Source: an uncultured Croceitalea sp.
GTDB taxonomy: Bacteria; Bacteroidota; Bacteroidia; Flavobacteriales; Flavobacteriaceae
Length of the DNA: 35,083 nucleotides
Reading direction: 5' to 3'
NCBI GenBank assembly: GCA_937969515.1
Contig: CALBVX010000011.1
Span: 1 to 35,083 of the forward strand
Every line of letters starts with the position of its first letter. Position 1 is the first letter of the stretch. This document shows positions 12,901 to 17,644 of the stretch, piece after piece. Under the pieces are notes generated by a model. The model had not been told where the DNA came from. It did not search any database and saw only the letters and a program-made list of their open reading frames with translations. A program made the translations under genes and the position numbers.

Positions 12901-14533
12901 AACGGCCCCGTATTTCTATTATGATGAAGCGACTAGTTCATGGGAAGCCTTCAACAATGGAAATTCACATGTTTTTTCAAACATCATACCCGGCTCCTAC
13001 CAATTCGTTGTTCGAGATGTGAACGATTGTGAGGTGCCTTTATCAAATCAAATAACAGTTGATCCTATTCCGCCTTTAACAATAGAGATTGATGATAGTG
13101 CGGCATTTATTAACTGTACCGGTGAAGCCTCTGCAACTATAATTGCAAATGTAACCGGAGGACTAGGAAATTATAGCTATGAACTCTACACCGATGCCGG
13201 ACTAAGCAATTTAATTGCAGGTCCTCAGGCGTCAAACACTTTTAGCGGTCTACCTGCTAACAGTTATTTTGTTAGGGTTGTTAGTCAAGATTGCGAAGAA
13301 ACCTCTCCAGAAATACTAATTATTGACCCTGCTCCCCTTCAAATAGATAGGGAAGAGTCAACAGATGTTACTTGTTCTGGTCTTGAAGACGGTACCATTA
13401 CGGTTGAAGTTTCTGGAGGAACCGGTGAAATACTCTACGCCATTACGCCAAACTTAAATCAGTTTGATGATGTAAATACATTCGATGATTTGGCTGCAGG
13501 TGTATATGATGTTATTGCCCAAGATAGAAACGGTTGTTTTATAGCCTTCCAATTCACTATTGAAGAGCCCCAGCCTCTAGTTATCGATACAGTATCTATA
13601 ATGAATGAAATCTGTGAGGGTGATGAAGATGGGTCCATAGAAATAGAAATTTCTGGTGGAACGGCGCCATATAGTGCGGCCTTTAATTCAAACGCAGATG
13701 TAGATTTTGTTCAAGATCAAACTTTGTTTACTGATTTGGCGGCTGGAACGTATGTAATTTTCGTAAGAGATGCTCAAGGATGCGAACAAAACATCATAAT
13801 AGAAATCGAGTCTGGTGTGAACTTAAATGCCACGGTAACTCCTATTTATGAATGTACGGGCGATACTCCCGATAATTATATCAATGTAGTATTAGAAGAC
13901 CCATCCATAGGCTCAGATGTGTTATATGGATTGGATTCCAATCCAATGCAATTGGAGCCCAATTTTACAAACATGGCGCCTGGCCTACATACCCTAACTA
14001 TAGCCCATGCTAATGGGTGTATCAATACCGTTGAATTTGAAATTCAAAACTTTGAGCCTTTGACCTTGGTTTTAGAACAAAACAATGTTAACGAAATTAC
14101 TGCCGTTGTCACAGGAGGTTTAGAAGATTATACCTACTATTTTGATGGTAATGATAATGGAAACAATAATGTCTATTACATTAATAGAACCGACACCTAT
14201 ACGGTGCGGGTAGTTGATGCCAATGGTTGTGAGGCAATTGCTCAAATAGAAATGGAGTTTATCGATATTGAGATGCCAAATTTCTTCACACCGGACGGCG
14301 ATGGTACAAGAGACACTTGGATTCCTGATAATCTTGAAGGGTTCCCAGAGATACTAATTATACTTTACGATCGTTATGGTAGAAAGCTCGGTGAAATGGG
14401 CCAAGACCATAGAGGTTGGGACGGAAAATACCAAGGCCATGAATTACCAACAGGTGATTATTGGTATGTGATTAAACTTAATGGAGCAAATGACGAAAGA
14501 GAGTTTGTTGGCCATTTTACCCTATACAGATAA
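944..14533 (+). CDS. Giant SprB-like surface adhesin with type B T9SS sorting domain (4529 aa)
   Basis: Predicted cell-surface adhesin exported by Sec and then the type IX secretion system, like the gliding adhesin SprB. Order: signal peptide (about 1-28, hydrophobic core, ending SASA-QE); Asn/Gly-rich stretch (about 60-90); a conserved globular region with 'RYAGLYWSA' and 'GWTLVIVYENP' (about 110-400); a DUF11-like domain (about 404-540, 'VLEKRVEDIAG'); an Ig-like part with a calcium-loop-like 'DENNDGLIDAGD' (about 597-608); roughly 40 SprB-type repeats of 75-90 residues (about 860-4440), each with a Cys near the start, 'GGxxPYxY', 'FxxLxxGTYTxxVxDxNGC'; and a CHU_C/type B sorting domain (4444-4529, 'FFTPDGDGTRDTW', 'YDRYGRKL'). 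The repeats form a higher-order pattern of about 580-590 residues. Two internal blocks (about 5850-7630 and 9110-10950) have higher GC and a different codon choice. A PorP/SprF gene follows after 17 bases. ATG 944 is chosen because the signal peptide follows directly. Shorter than SprB of Flavobacterium johnsoniae (about 6500 aa). Confidence 0.93.
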   Translation: MKLSFRIPKPAFLLLLLILCCVGIASAQEYNTFEVRYQSNLRGDLTFIGNNILNRDSGTSGEGPNDAYNNQRNNNNGSTNNDNSGFYNYNDFKNMQYIDVDSDPSTFSSSTSTFTFEQADCNLIRYAGLYWSATYPSATANGSYNSSGYTPNTVAVGTGRETDFNQVKFRVPGGAYVDITADEVLYDGFNSTDNTVRQNSPYACYADVTSMITALANPEGDYTVANIRATTGGLTPGGGSTGGWTLVIVYENPTVTGKFITTFDGFARVNGTNTIDIDYSGFETIPSGPVEADLGAATLEGDFRIDGDGLSIEASSNSGFTAIGNATNPTDNFFNSNITLDGVVTTNRNPASTNTLGYDTDIFRLNNAANSIIPNGETAATFRFSTDGDQYYPFFNSFNVEVIEPNIVLEKRVEDIAGNDITGAGVNLGQFLDYVLSFQNIGNDNATNYTIRDVLPINVTLDETNLILPAGVTYVYTPATREITFTIPNNLIEENDPASSIRMRVRVAENCFDFIDACTDQIQNVAFSTYRGQINTAQITDDPSVNDFDSCGFVNAGATNFLLDDLDACDFSRTVQLCGDSVVLDAGDNFDAYFWYVDENNDGLIDAGDTLISGANTDTLLVTEVGTYIVDKQVADPCKGFQEIITVTLFGTTQSNPITALINDTSNTVEGEIVVCPNDGEELPEIFLCGLNDTELIQINIPDADSIVWEQLDEASCSAATEDCANKNNTCTWNTVETGGDFTASDAGQYRVVINYANGCFSRFYFNIFKNPLDPQFNSSDIICNTPGNITVTNMPLDYEFQLVDATNDAVLVPYSANNGPSFDIAANGAYRVEMRQQGVVDGCVFILDNIGILDRDFQVDVTSRDTDCNGLGEISISVLNVEAQYYYEISQGGTSVDTFGPSNDNNYTFENLNDGVYDILVTTDDGCNYTEQVTINDLSDLDLTARVSQHITCREGNIQMDSSGGQTPHNYAIWSYVDDNGVTVTSYPTVNDIPAGEFQTSVIFDILNPGDYTFVVVDRNNCFAFSNTVNIEFQPAADFDPTSIINVSCFGESTGSITYNLVDDNGFRLTYYLFDGATTDENNYDINNALATNTNGFFPNLPQGDYFIVINQRKGSADCDYFETYSVSGPSAAVASSLALIQDYTCIQDGIIEAQPAIGGTAPYAYSIDGVNFIPDSTPNANRFENLTDGTYTVTVRDANGCLFVTNSITLDPLNPPTDLTFTASAQTCPTLTSDLVVTVVDGNTPFNFEIIAPSAIAATSISGNTANFDGLAPDTYTFRVTDDKNCVYEESFTIAPAPQITVTGQLINNISCFASTDGEARFVVADFVTSFDYSVTGPSTFSGTGETNGTIDLSGLDNGTYTITVTDNDTNCSATTSVLINAPPAALAITDLDVTDLSCSTTGTVPGSVTITAENGWGGYEYELEDPSGTVTGPQGTNSFTGLTDTSGNYTVTVRDAGGCEVTQTFGLSPTISPVLDVVANNLCYDSSTGLELTASVTSGGVAPFQYRLNGGAYQSNTNFTGLGPGTYTVEVIDSRNCTASASITVFPTLNASANLVKDLDCSATPDAEIAISISGGNPTFTYEVFLNGASFQANTPVPSTSFSYFTTTPGTYTFTITDSESCTVTTNTIVVTDNPLPTVSPLVTDVLCNGDSNGAVDLNVSGGLAPYSIVFDGSAPSTQQTYTGLAAGTYTYTVTDSKNCVTTNTVTINEPAVLSLTTAITVDYTCDNDATIDVTATNGGTAPYQYSIDGVNFSGTSTFTGLTDGTYTITVRDANNCVRTSAQTIDPLDPPTDLSFTQTALTCPTLVGDVTVSVTGGNTPFTYEIIAPSGSVTNNGNNATFTGLAPGTYTFQVTDGKNCIITEDYTVDPIPQVDAVSQLVRNVTCVGDTDGEFNFTVSDFDTTYSYIVQDGLGTTVTSANNINTTTPITVPGLAADTYIITITDDVTNCTVTLNQVIAEPATPLGFTFTNTDDTCVADATITVNATGGWGGYEYQLEEISGPTIIYPYQSGNSFADVAPGTYDIYVRDTNGCIVVQRITIDPAETPVIALAPSDLCYDGTDQASLVVNITDGVAPYSYTINGGGLIAASGNPFTIANLTPGTYNIQVTDAYGCVSNTITQTIEPQLTANAVLTQDLFCTANAIIDVTISGGYTPYATYQVQIDGGGYGTTTAITGNGFTYNGAATAGTYQFLITDNNNCTVETNEIIVSPTVNPQATAIVTDAACFGFADGSVFIDVDENFGVAPYTVSFDGSAFTATRTYSGLAAGTYTYIVRDSRGCEFTANATVGEPLQILSNMTATDVTCNPATGASVLGSVDVTITQGGVPNFTYTLYDSTNAIVDTAVSASTTHTFSNLDFGDYYVRIIDANGCESDLGSVRVSSNPFLTLTASPAPSDCVTGGTVEITASGGSGNYDFEVYDGGAGPTTEVATPPDTEVATFTGLNPGQTYIIKAEDTTNGCVSFLEVTIPPVSSISLVVDATTDITCVAEDDGIMTFTVDNYDTSVTSINWEILNSLTNTPVTGPGTYTGVVGPGPAGGPQTATVNQIPPGDYVLVVREASAPSCTTTATFRITEPSATTVSLISQIAGNCFSDAEVSVRASGGTPSYSYAYVIDGDPIPTVFPEGQTFTLDPAISLNWDIYAQDSNGCVSTPLDVTISVDASPEITTSIANTCATTDGNFSLDVRLDALGISPYRISIDGGAPQATSWTNIGDIVTVSGLSSGNHTVQILDANGCGEIENINIFPPLEIIANVTADDNCDPANSGVVTVTANGGSGVYTFTQISPAGASNTTGVFNGLTHSIAYTFEVEDDNTNCTVPVTITLPAPMDPTFTLAKTDVNCFGGNDGTITVNLSAGNIDTPYLYSLDGGTTTQTSNIFTGLVQGTYNVTVISDKGCQTTLPITVDEPSALDIAASASPFTCDDAVSTVTVTINNDGLGNPSGTGPYQYSFNGGAFSSDNTFTIAYGSPNVTVTVRDDNGCTDTESVAIPVEEEVTAVIAELQDIDCDNGEEIIQINASNGSGNYVFTQLPSGNIVADPTNIIITAPGTYVYQVTDTTTNCSVIVEHVVAPYDLIDAVATVTSNATCSDGTDGTIDVTITGYTGTFDYVVLDSAGNDIAGTNDSDNATSDPYTFTVSTTLGAGTYTVSITETADPLCITETNPVTIMAPQPLALQLIDNVNANCNQANAIVTVQASGGTAPYTYGASQSGTGVPASFPFDNTIELDPLTATAWDIYVRDANGCIISAPLAVTIGTDTTPDISLAIVDECADQGSFAINVSLDATNTGIAPYTLSLDGGAFQSISGFVHTFNNLSSGNHTVQILDANGCGEIENINIEPELQLTATPNTQPTCGVNDGIIDFTILGGSGSSNVQLLRTDFSDTGLVPVGNQFTGVAFGDYIVRVTDNTLGTPNCFADAPVSLEEPTPVSLLTTTKTDVSCFGSTDGTISVNLVPASSGVNDNPPYVFEITDGTNTFTQNNGLFTGLPGGTYDITVTSNRNCVATDRITINVPLALDAAVTDIVELSCNPNNGISAASIEVTITAGTGTADYFYSVNGGSFVPTGGNVFTYTTTSSGNYDIVIRDARGCLFVVPTQNIQPLNTFTVGVTSTPITCISDENVVLTVNESNPTGHNYTFELLPIGNPTGNLITNTATTATFEISAPGSYTFRTTNNTTGCYVDTIHTIAPYDLIEVSAVATTPVTCYNDNSGALTITITGYSGGYDYEVFDQAGNSIQTGSDNTPTLLIGGLNGGNYYVNVRETDATSTFCSDDSNIVTIVSPDAELLATPSVLAPVTCTNDQGAIAINIVGGYEPYDVAMTNTTTGQTYAINDILVHTFTGLSAGTFDITVTDNNNCIRTYNETLVPATPVSADITATPLMLACYGDTNATVSAISVTDGSGSYEYRLNQYAAFGDTTPIFSSGAQTSADFNGLGAGVYSITVVDGWNCDVTTNQVEIQQPTEIQPNLVQSAELTCTNDAELILTATEGTAPYFYYDEATSSWEAFNNGNSHVFSNIIPGSYQFVVRDVNDCEVPLSNQITVDPIPPLTIEIDDSAAFINCTGEASATIIANVTGGLGNYSYELYTDAGLSNLIAGPQASNTFSGLPANSYFVRVVSQDCEETSPEILIIDPAPLQIDREESTDVTCSGLEDGTITVEVSGGTGEILYAITPNLNQFDDVNTFDDLAAGVYDVIAQDRNGCFIAFQFTIEEPQPLVIDTVSIMNEICEGDEDGSIEIEISGGTAPYSAAFNSNADVDFVQDQTLFTDLAAGTYVIFVRDAQGCEQNIIIEIESGVNLNATVTPIYECTGDTPDNYINVVLEDPSIGSDVLYGLDSNPMQLEPNFTNMAPGLHTLTIAHANGCINTVEFEIQNFEPLTLVLEQNNVNEITAVVTGGLEDYTYYFDGNDNGNNNVYYINRTDTYTVRVVDANGCEAIAQIEMEFIDIEMPNFFTPDGDGTRDTWIPDNLEGFPEILIILYDRYGRKLGEMGQDHRGWDGKYQGHELPTGDYWYVIKLNGANDEREFVGHFTLYR
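4373..5851 (+). repeat. Adhesin super-repeat family 1, first copy (AT-richer codons)
   Basis: A run of six SprB-type repeats that recurs in the same order further downstream. Landmarks: 'DYTC' plus 'GGTAPYAYSIDGVNF'; 'TCPTL' plus 'EIIAPS'; 'TDGEARF'; 'GWGGYEYELED'; 'NLCYD'; and 'KDLDC'. The second copy starts at 6119, an offset of 1746 bases (582 codons), so the period is in frame. The two copies encode similar peptides with many synonymous differences. Boundaries were placed by eye. Confidence 0.7.
5850..7630 (+). repeat. Adhesin super-repeat family 1, GC-richer block with distinct codon choice
   Basis: Codons shift to C/G-ending forms (ACC, TAC, GAC, AAC, ATC) near 5855 and shift back near 7620-7650. 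A hand count gives 33 of 60 G+C at 6121-6180 against 28 of 60 at the homologous 4381-4440 and 23 of 60 at 8401-8460. The block begins in the repeat with 'VTDVLCNGDSNGAV'; the equivalent repeat after it reads 'VTDAACFGFADGSV', an offset of about 1737 bases, close to one super-repeat period. Landmarks repeat those of the first copy: 'DYTC', 'TCPTL', 'TDGEFNF', 'GWGGYEYQLEE', 'DLCYD', 'QDLFC'. I see no perfect direct repeat at its edges. Confidence 0.7.
9110..9177 (+). repeat. 68-base perfect direct repeat, left copy
   Basis: Bases 9110-9177 are identical to 10883-10950; alignment breaks at 9109/10882 and at 9178/10951. It encodes 'SSGNHTVQILDANGCGEIE' plus a few residues, the end of a SprB-type repeat. 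The codon style is that of the GC-richer block that starts exactly here. The spacing of 1773 bases is a whole number of codons (591). Confidence 0.95.
10883..10950 (+). repeat. 68-base perfect direct repeat, right copy
   Basis: Identical to 9110-9177 and in the same reading phase. The sequence immediately after it returns to the AT-richer codon style of the rest of the adhesin. Recombination between the copies would remove 591 codons without a frameshift. Confidence 0.95.
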
Positions 14534-14550
14534 TGTATTAACCCAAAGCC

Positions 14551-15498
14551 ATGAAAAAGACCCAAATCTTAATTCTATTAATGCTGGTAGCCTTCGGCAC
14601 AAAAGCACAGGAGCTGACTATTCCTCAGCTTTCGCAGTATATCGCGGACAATCCATTTTTAATGTCTCCGACCTATGCGGGTGTTGGTGACCATATCAAA
14701 ATTCGGTTAAATGGGCTAACTCAATGGGTAGGTATAGAAAACGCGCCTGACACACAAACTTTGGCGGCCGATGCCAGAATAGGCAATCGCTCTGGTATTG
14801 GAATGCTCATGTATAATGACAGTAACGGAAACACCCGGCAACGTGGTGCCAGAATATCTTTTGCGCATCACTTAACCCTAGACCGTTATGATGATGAATT
14901 TTTATCCTTAGGTATATCATATAATTTCAACCAATTTAGAATTGATGTTGAAAATTTTAGAGATGAAAACGGACAGATTCCTACAGACGACAAATCAACA
15001 GTAAATCACAACTTCGACATTGGGGTGCTTTATCGTTTAGATAAGTTTTACTTAAGTCTTAATGCATCCAATATTCTGCCAAAAAACCTAGAAAACTTTA
15101 ACCCAACTTTTGAGCCAAATACATTACGAAATTACTACGCCTATTTAGGATATAGCTTTTCTAAAAACAAGAATAGTAAAGTCGAGGTTGAACCATCCAT
15201 ATTTTTTCAATGGTTCGAAAGTGATGGTCGTTCGGTCACCGATTTAAATACAAAGGTTCGTTTTCATGACTATGAAGACTACTATTATCTAGGCCTGACC
15301 TATCGTTTTTTGAACGATCAAGTTGGTACACCTTTATATATCGCCCCTATAGCTGGTTTTAAAAAGAATAATTTTTATTTTGGTTATTCATACCAAGTAA
15401 TTACCAATGAACTTTTAGGCTATAGTTCTGGCACCCATGTAGTAACCGTAGGGCTAGATCTCTTTCAAGGAATTAGTAACTGCCGTTGTACCTACTAA
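14551..15498 (+). CDS. PorP/SprF-family type IX secretion outer-membrane protein
   Basis: 315 residues with a signal peptide (MKKTQILILL...GTKAQ, about 1-20) followed by the typical start of the PorP/SprF family, 'QLSQYIADNPFLMSPTYAG', then 'RLNGLTQWVG' and a series of amphipathic beta strands expected to form an outer-membrane barrel. It ends with 'GLDLFQGISNCRCTY'. SprF of F. johnsoniae is needed for secretion of SprB, and family members usually sit next to the adhesin they serve. Here the gene starts 17 bases after the stop of the SprB-like gene, which strongly suggests co-transcription and a dedicated partnership. The length is normal for the short form of the family, without a SPOR tail. 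Confidence 0.92.
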   Translation: MKKTQILILLMLVAFGTKAQELTIPQLSQYIADNPFLMSPTYAGVGDHIKIRLNGLTQWVGIENAPDTQTLAADARIGNRSGIGMLMYNDSNGNTRQRGARISFAHHLTLDRYDDEFLSLGISYNFNQFRIDVENFRDENGQIPTDDKSTVNHNFDIGVLYRLDKFYLSLNASNILPKNLENFNPTFEPNTLRNYYAYLGYSFSKNKNSKVEVEPSIFFQWFESDGRSVTDLNTKVRFHDYEDYYYLGLTYRFLNDQVGTPLYIAPIAGFKKNNFYFGYSYQVITNELLGYSSGTHVVTVGLDLFQGISNCRCTY

Positions 15499-15511
15499 AC
15501 TAATATTACTT

Positions 15512-15519
15512 TAAATTTG
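15512..15519 (+). promoter_or_regulatory. Bacteroidota -7 element (TAAATTTG) upstream of folB
   Basis: Exact match to TAnnTTTG, 17 bases before the folB start codon. A TTG at 15486-15488 lies 23 bases further upstream and could be the -33 element. It gives folB a promoter separate from the adhesin operon, with a very short leader. Confidence 0.5.
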
Positions 15520-15536
15520 CCCTTTTACTACAACCA

Positions 15537-15893
15537 ATGGGTGAAATTAAATTAAACAATATCAGGGTTCATGCGTGGCATGGATGTTTAAAAGAAGAAA
15601 GTATTATCGGTAGTGATTACCGTGTAGATTTGAGCGTTTCCGCTGACCTTTCAAAGCCCTCAATATCCGATAGTTTAGGCGATACCGTTGATTATGTTCA
15701 TCTAAATAATATTGTGAAAGAAGAGATGGCGATTAAGTCAAAACTTCTTGAACACGTTGCCAAACGCATTTTAAATCGTATTTTTTCTGAAATCGAAACC
15801 ATTTCACATGCAGAGGTTTCGGTATCTAAAATAAACCCCCCTATTGGTGGTGATGTCGAGAGTGTTTCGATAAAAATGAAATATTCTAGATAA
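15537..15893 (+). CDS. folB: Dihydroneopterin aldolase
   Basis: Folate biosynthesis enzyme that cleaves 7,8-dihydroneopterin to 6-hydroxymethyl-dihydropterin and glycolaldehyde in the cytoplasm. The 118-residue length is typical. Visible family features are 'VHAWHGCLKEE' (about 11-21, with the substrate-binding Glu at about 21), 'VDYVHL' (Tyr at about 53) and 'SKINPPIGGDVESV' (Lys at about 98). These match the Glu, Tyr and Lys catalytic set known for the family. The gene stands alone between the adhesin operon and the tRNA genes, with no other folate genes near. The ATG follows a TAAATTTG box closely. Confidence 0.93.
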   Translation: MGEIKLNNIRVHAWHGCLKEESIIGSDYRVDLSVSADLSKPSISDSLGDTVDYVHLNNIVKEEMAIKSKLLEHVAKRILNRIFSEIETISHAEVSVSKINPPIGGDVESVSIKMKYSR

Positions 15894-15932
15894 ACGGTAT
15901 CGCTATTGTTTCGAGTAGTGCCTTTAAATTTC

Positions 15933-15940
15933 TAGATTTG
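15933..15940 (+). promoter_or_regulatory. -7 element (TAGATTTG) upstream of the first tRNA-Cys-like gene
   Basis: Exact TAnnTTTG match ending 12 bases before the tRNA 5' end. The functional-looking tRNA-Cys downstream has a similar box at a similar distance, which suggests that both are transcribed separately. Confidence 0.5.
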
Positions 15941-15952
15941 TAGTTCACAAAT

Positions 15953-16024
15953 GGCATTGTGGTCGAAATGGATAGGCAGGACCCCGCAAGGGTCTTTATA
16001 GTGGTTCGAGTCCACTCGATGCCT
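15953..16024 (+). tRNA. tRNA-Cys-like gene, anticodon GCA, with C33 and a constricted anticodon loop
   Basis: Seven-base acceptor stem 15953-15959/16017-16023 (one G-T pair), D stem 15962-15964/15975-15977 with GG in the loop, anticodon stem 15979-15983/15991-15995, anticodon GCA at 15986-15988, four-base variable region, T stem 16000-16004/16012-16016 with TTCGAGT loop, and discriminator T at 16024, as expected for tRNA-Cys. Position 33 is C (15985) instead of the nearly universal U. C32 (15984) can pair with G38 (15990), giving a six-pair stem and a five-base loop CGCAA. Positions 15 and 48 are A and T, where the neighbouring tRNA-Cys has G and C, so the tertiary pair is preserved. It may be a non-decoding or specialised tRNA, or a degenerating copy. 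CCA is not encoded. Confidence 0.7.
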
Positions 16025-16072
16025 CAAAGTAGAAAAATTCCCTCAGTTTAATATTAGTTATTACTTTGTAGA

Positions 16073-16096
16073 AAATGATTCGTTTAATAATCATTT
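16073..16096 (+). terminator. Possible weak hairpin between the two tRNA genes
   Basis: AAATGATT at 16073-16080 can pair with AATCATTT at 16089-16096 around an eight-base loop. It is AT-rich and lacks a clean U-tract, so a terminator role is only a possibility. Confidence 0.25.
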
Positions 16097-16113
16097 AACT
16101 CCATTTTATTTTA

Positions 16114-16121
16114 TAATTTTG
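16114..16121 (+). promoter_or_regulatory. -7 element (TAATTTTG) upstream of tRNA-Cys
   Basis: Exact TAnnTTTG match ending nine bases before the 5' end of the mature tRNA-Cys sequence. I do not see a clear -33 TTTG at the usual distance. Confidence 0.5.
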
Positions 16122-16129
16122 CGCCTTAC

Positions 16130-16200
16130 GGCATCGTGGCCGAGTGGCTAGGCACAGCTCTGCAAAAGCTTGTACAGCGGTTCGAATCCGCTCGATGCCT
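16130..16200 (+). tRNA. tRNA-Cys (GCA)
   Basis: Complete cloverleaf: acceptor 16130-16136/16193-16199 with full pairing, D stem GCC/GGC 16139-16141/16151-16153, anticodon stem 16155-16159/16167-16171 (outermost C-T unpaired), loop C-T-GCA-A-A with the expected U33 at 16161, anticodon GCA at 16162-16164, four-base variable region, T stem AGCGG/CCGCT with TTCGAAT loop, and discriminator T at 16200, the identity base of tRNA-Cys. CCA is not encoded. This is probably the decoding tRNA-Cys. Confidence 0.93.
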
Positions 16201-16203
16201 CAA

Positions 16204-16234
16204 AAAAACCCAGTAAAAGTTTACTGGGTTTTTT
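16204..16234. terminator. Bidirectional rho-independent terminator
   Basis: CCCAGTAAA (16209-16217) pairs with TTTACTGGG (16220-16228), flanked by an A-run at 16202-16208 and a T-run at 16229-16234. It can end transcription of the tRNA-Cys on the plus strand and of the LysE-family gene on the minus strand. The stop codon of the latter (16221-16223) lies inside the hairpin. Confidence 0.8.
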
Positions 16235-16892
16235 GTTCTTTAATACGTTCAATACCGTCGTGGATATTAAATTGCTCTTTGGGTAGAAATCCCTTTATTA
16301 TCAATACCAACCCACATATGGCCAGCACTGCCCCAAGGCCTTTTTTAATCAATTTAATTCTGTCTTTTGTCAGCTTTTTGCGCAGTTGTTTAGCAAGTAC
16401 TATCTTAAATAAATCCGTAATAAAATAAGCCGCAAGCATCGTTCCAAAAAAGATAAAAATTCTATTCGGCTCATTATCTAGGCTCGGTCCTACGATTATT
16501 AAAACCCCAAGCCAAAAAACCAATACGCCTATATTTATAAAGTTTAACAGAAAACCCTTAGCCATTAAGTTTAGATACGTTCCCTTCGTACTTTTTGTCT
16601 TTTCTTCCTTTGGGGGTTTCTTGACAAAAATCACTATTCCGTAAACCAATAATATCATTCCGCCAAAAACATAAAGTCCGGGTTGGTTGCTAAGGTTTTC
16701 AAGCAATTGAAAGCTACTAAAATAAGCGATGAAAAGAAAAAGAATATCAGCTAGAATAACACCAATATCCAGGGCCAATCCTGCTCTGAAACCCTTAGTT
16801 GCACTAGTTTCTAAGAGTACGAAAAACACAGGACCAATCATAAAGCTTAATAAAAAGCCTAAAGGAATCGCTGCCTGTATATCTTCTATCAT
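16221..16892 (-). CDS. LysE-family transporter (putative amino-acid exporter)
   Basis: 223 residues, very hydrophobic, with about six predicted membrane segments. The N-terminus 'AAIPLGFLLSFMIGPVFFVLLE' is the family hallmark (the usual 'GPxxxxV' motif in TM1, here GPVFFVLL), followed by 'KGFRAGLALDIGVILAD', typical of the LysE/RhtB superfamily. A charged loop 'KKPPKEEKTKSTKGT' separates the two halves, followed by 'KGFLLNFINIGVLVFWLG'. Members export lysine, arginine, homoserine or other small amino acids; the substrate cannot be told from sequence. It starts eight bases after the stop of the head-GIN gene, so it is probably the last gene of an rnr/GIN/LysE run. Confidence 0.85.
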   Translation of the reverse strand: MIEDIQAAIPLGFLLSFMIGPVFFVLLETSATKGFRAGLALDIGVILADILFLFIAYFSSFQLLENLSNQPGLYVFGGMILLVYGIVIFVKKPPKEEKTKSTKGTYLNLMAKGFLLNFINIGVLVFWLGVLIIVGPSLDNEPNRIFIFFGTMLAAYFITDLFKIVLAKQLRKKLTKDRIKLIKKGLGAVLAICGLVLIIKGFLPKEQFNIHDGIERIKEQKTQ

Positions 16893-16900
16893 TTACTTTT

Positions 16901-17590
16901 TTATTCCAGTCGCTCTATAGTGCCTCCAAAAACCGTTTTCTCGTCCATTTTTTCTGGATCACCATAAACTTTTACTTTTCCACCGCCTTTAACGTCTGCT
17001 TTCACATATTTTATTGCATATATTTCGGCGTTACCCCCTGCGCTCACGGTTATGGTCGTAAAACTTGTTTTAAAGGCTTTTCCGTCATAGGTGCCGCCGG
17101 TGTTTATCTTAACATCTTGGTTATCTGAAAAACCAGTGGTAATAATATCTCCACCTGTTACCGATTTAATCAATAATTGTTCAGTTTGACAATTAAGATT
17201 AATTTCTCCACCTTCTTGTGCCTTTAATTCAAGTACTTCTTGTGTAATCGTTTCTTCTGAAGTAATTAAGGCATCTTCGTTGACATCTATAACTAAAAGT
17301 TCTTCTGTATAATAAAGATCTATAAAAGTTCTAAAACCACTGAAAATTTTATCTATTTCCATTCGTATTTTTAAAACTCCGCTCTTATTGACAATAGCAA
17401 CTTTCTTAGTATTTACGCCTGATATAACCGCTCGATTTACATCTGACTTAATAAGTTTTATAGAAATACCGTCAAAAGCCTTGAGTTCTTTAAAAGCTGT
17501 AAGTTCTTGGGTGATTTTCTCTTCTTGACCGAACAACAAGGAGAAAAAAGAAAAGAAAGAAAAAAATAAGATAAATCTAATAGTTTTCAT
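16901..17590 (-). CDS. Head GIN domain-containing protein (DUF2807), putative auto-transporter adhesin head
   Basis: 229 residues with an N-terminal signal peptide (MKTIRFILFFSFFSFFSLLFGQ, cleaved around 21). The rest is a regular beta-helix-like sequence with the features of the family: 'FKELKAFDGISIKLI' near the start, 'LKIRMEI', 'LKAQEGGEINLNC', 'KSVTGGDI', 'TGGTYDGKAF' and 'VSAGGNAEIYA', ending with 'GGKVKVYGDPEKMDEKTVFGG'. The domain is common in Bacteroidota and is exported to the periplasm or cell surface; its biochemical role is not established. It lies 54 bases after rnr and 8 bases before the LysE-family gene on the same strand. Confidence 0.88.
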   Translation of the reverse strand: MKTIRFILFFSFFSFFSLLFGQEEKITQELTAFKELKAFDGISIKLIKSDVNRAVISGVNTKKVAIVNKSGVLKIRMEIDKIFSGFRTFIDLYYTEELLVIDVNEDALITSEETITQEVLELKAQEGGEINLNCQTEQLLIKSVTGGDIITTGFSDNQDVKINTGGTYDGKAFKTSFTTITVSAGGNAEIYAIKYVKADVKGGGKVKVYGDPEKMDEKTVFGGTIERLE

Positions 17591-17644
17591 ATATGTTTCT
17601 GATTGGTATTCAATAACATAAACAAATTTTTTTACAAAAAAGTA

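Noticed and set aside
14481-14690. 69-residue frame overlapping the adhesin end and the PorP/SprF start
   Set aside because: Overlaps two well-supported genes in another frame; no protein features.
15953-16024. Idea that the first tRNA-like gene is a tRNA-Sec or another isotype
   Set aside because: The variable arm is four bases, the acceptor stem is seven pairs, the anticodon is GCA and the discriminator is U, all of which point to cysteine.
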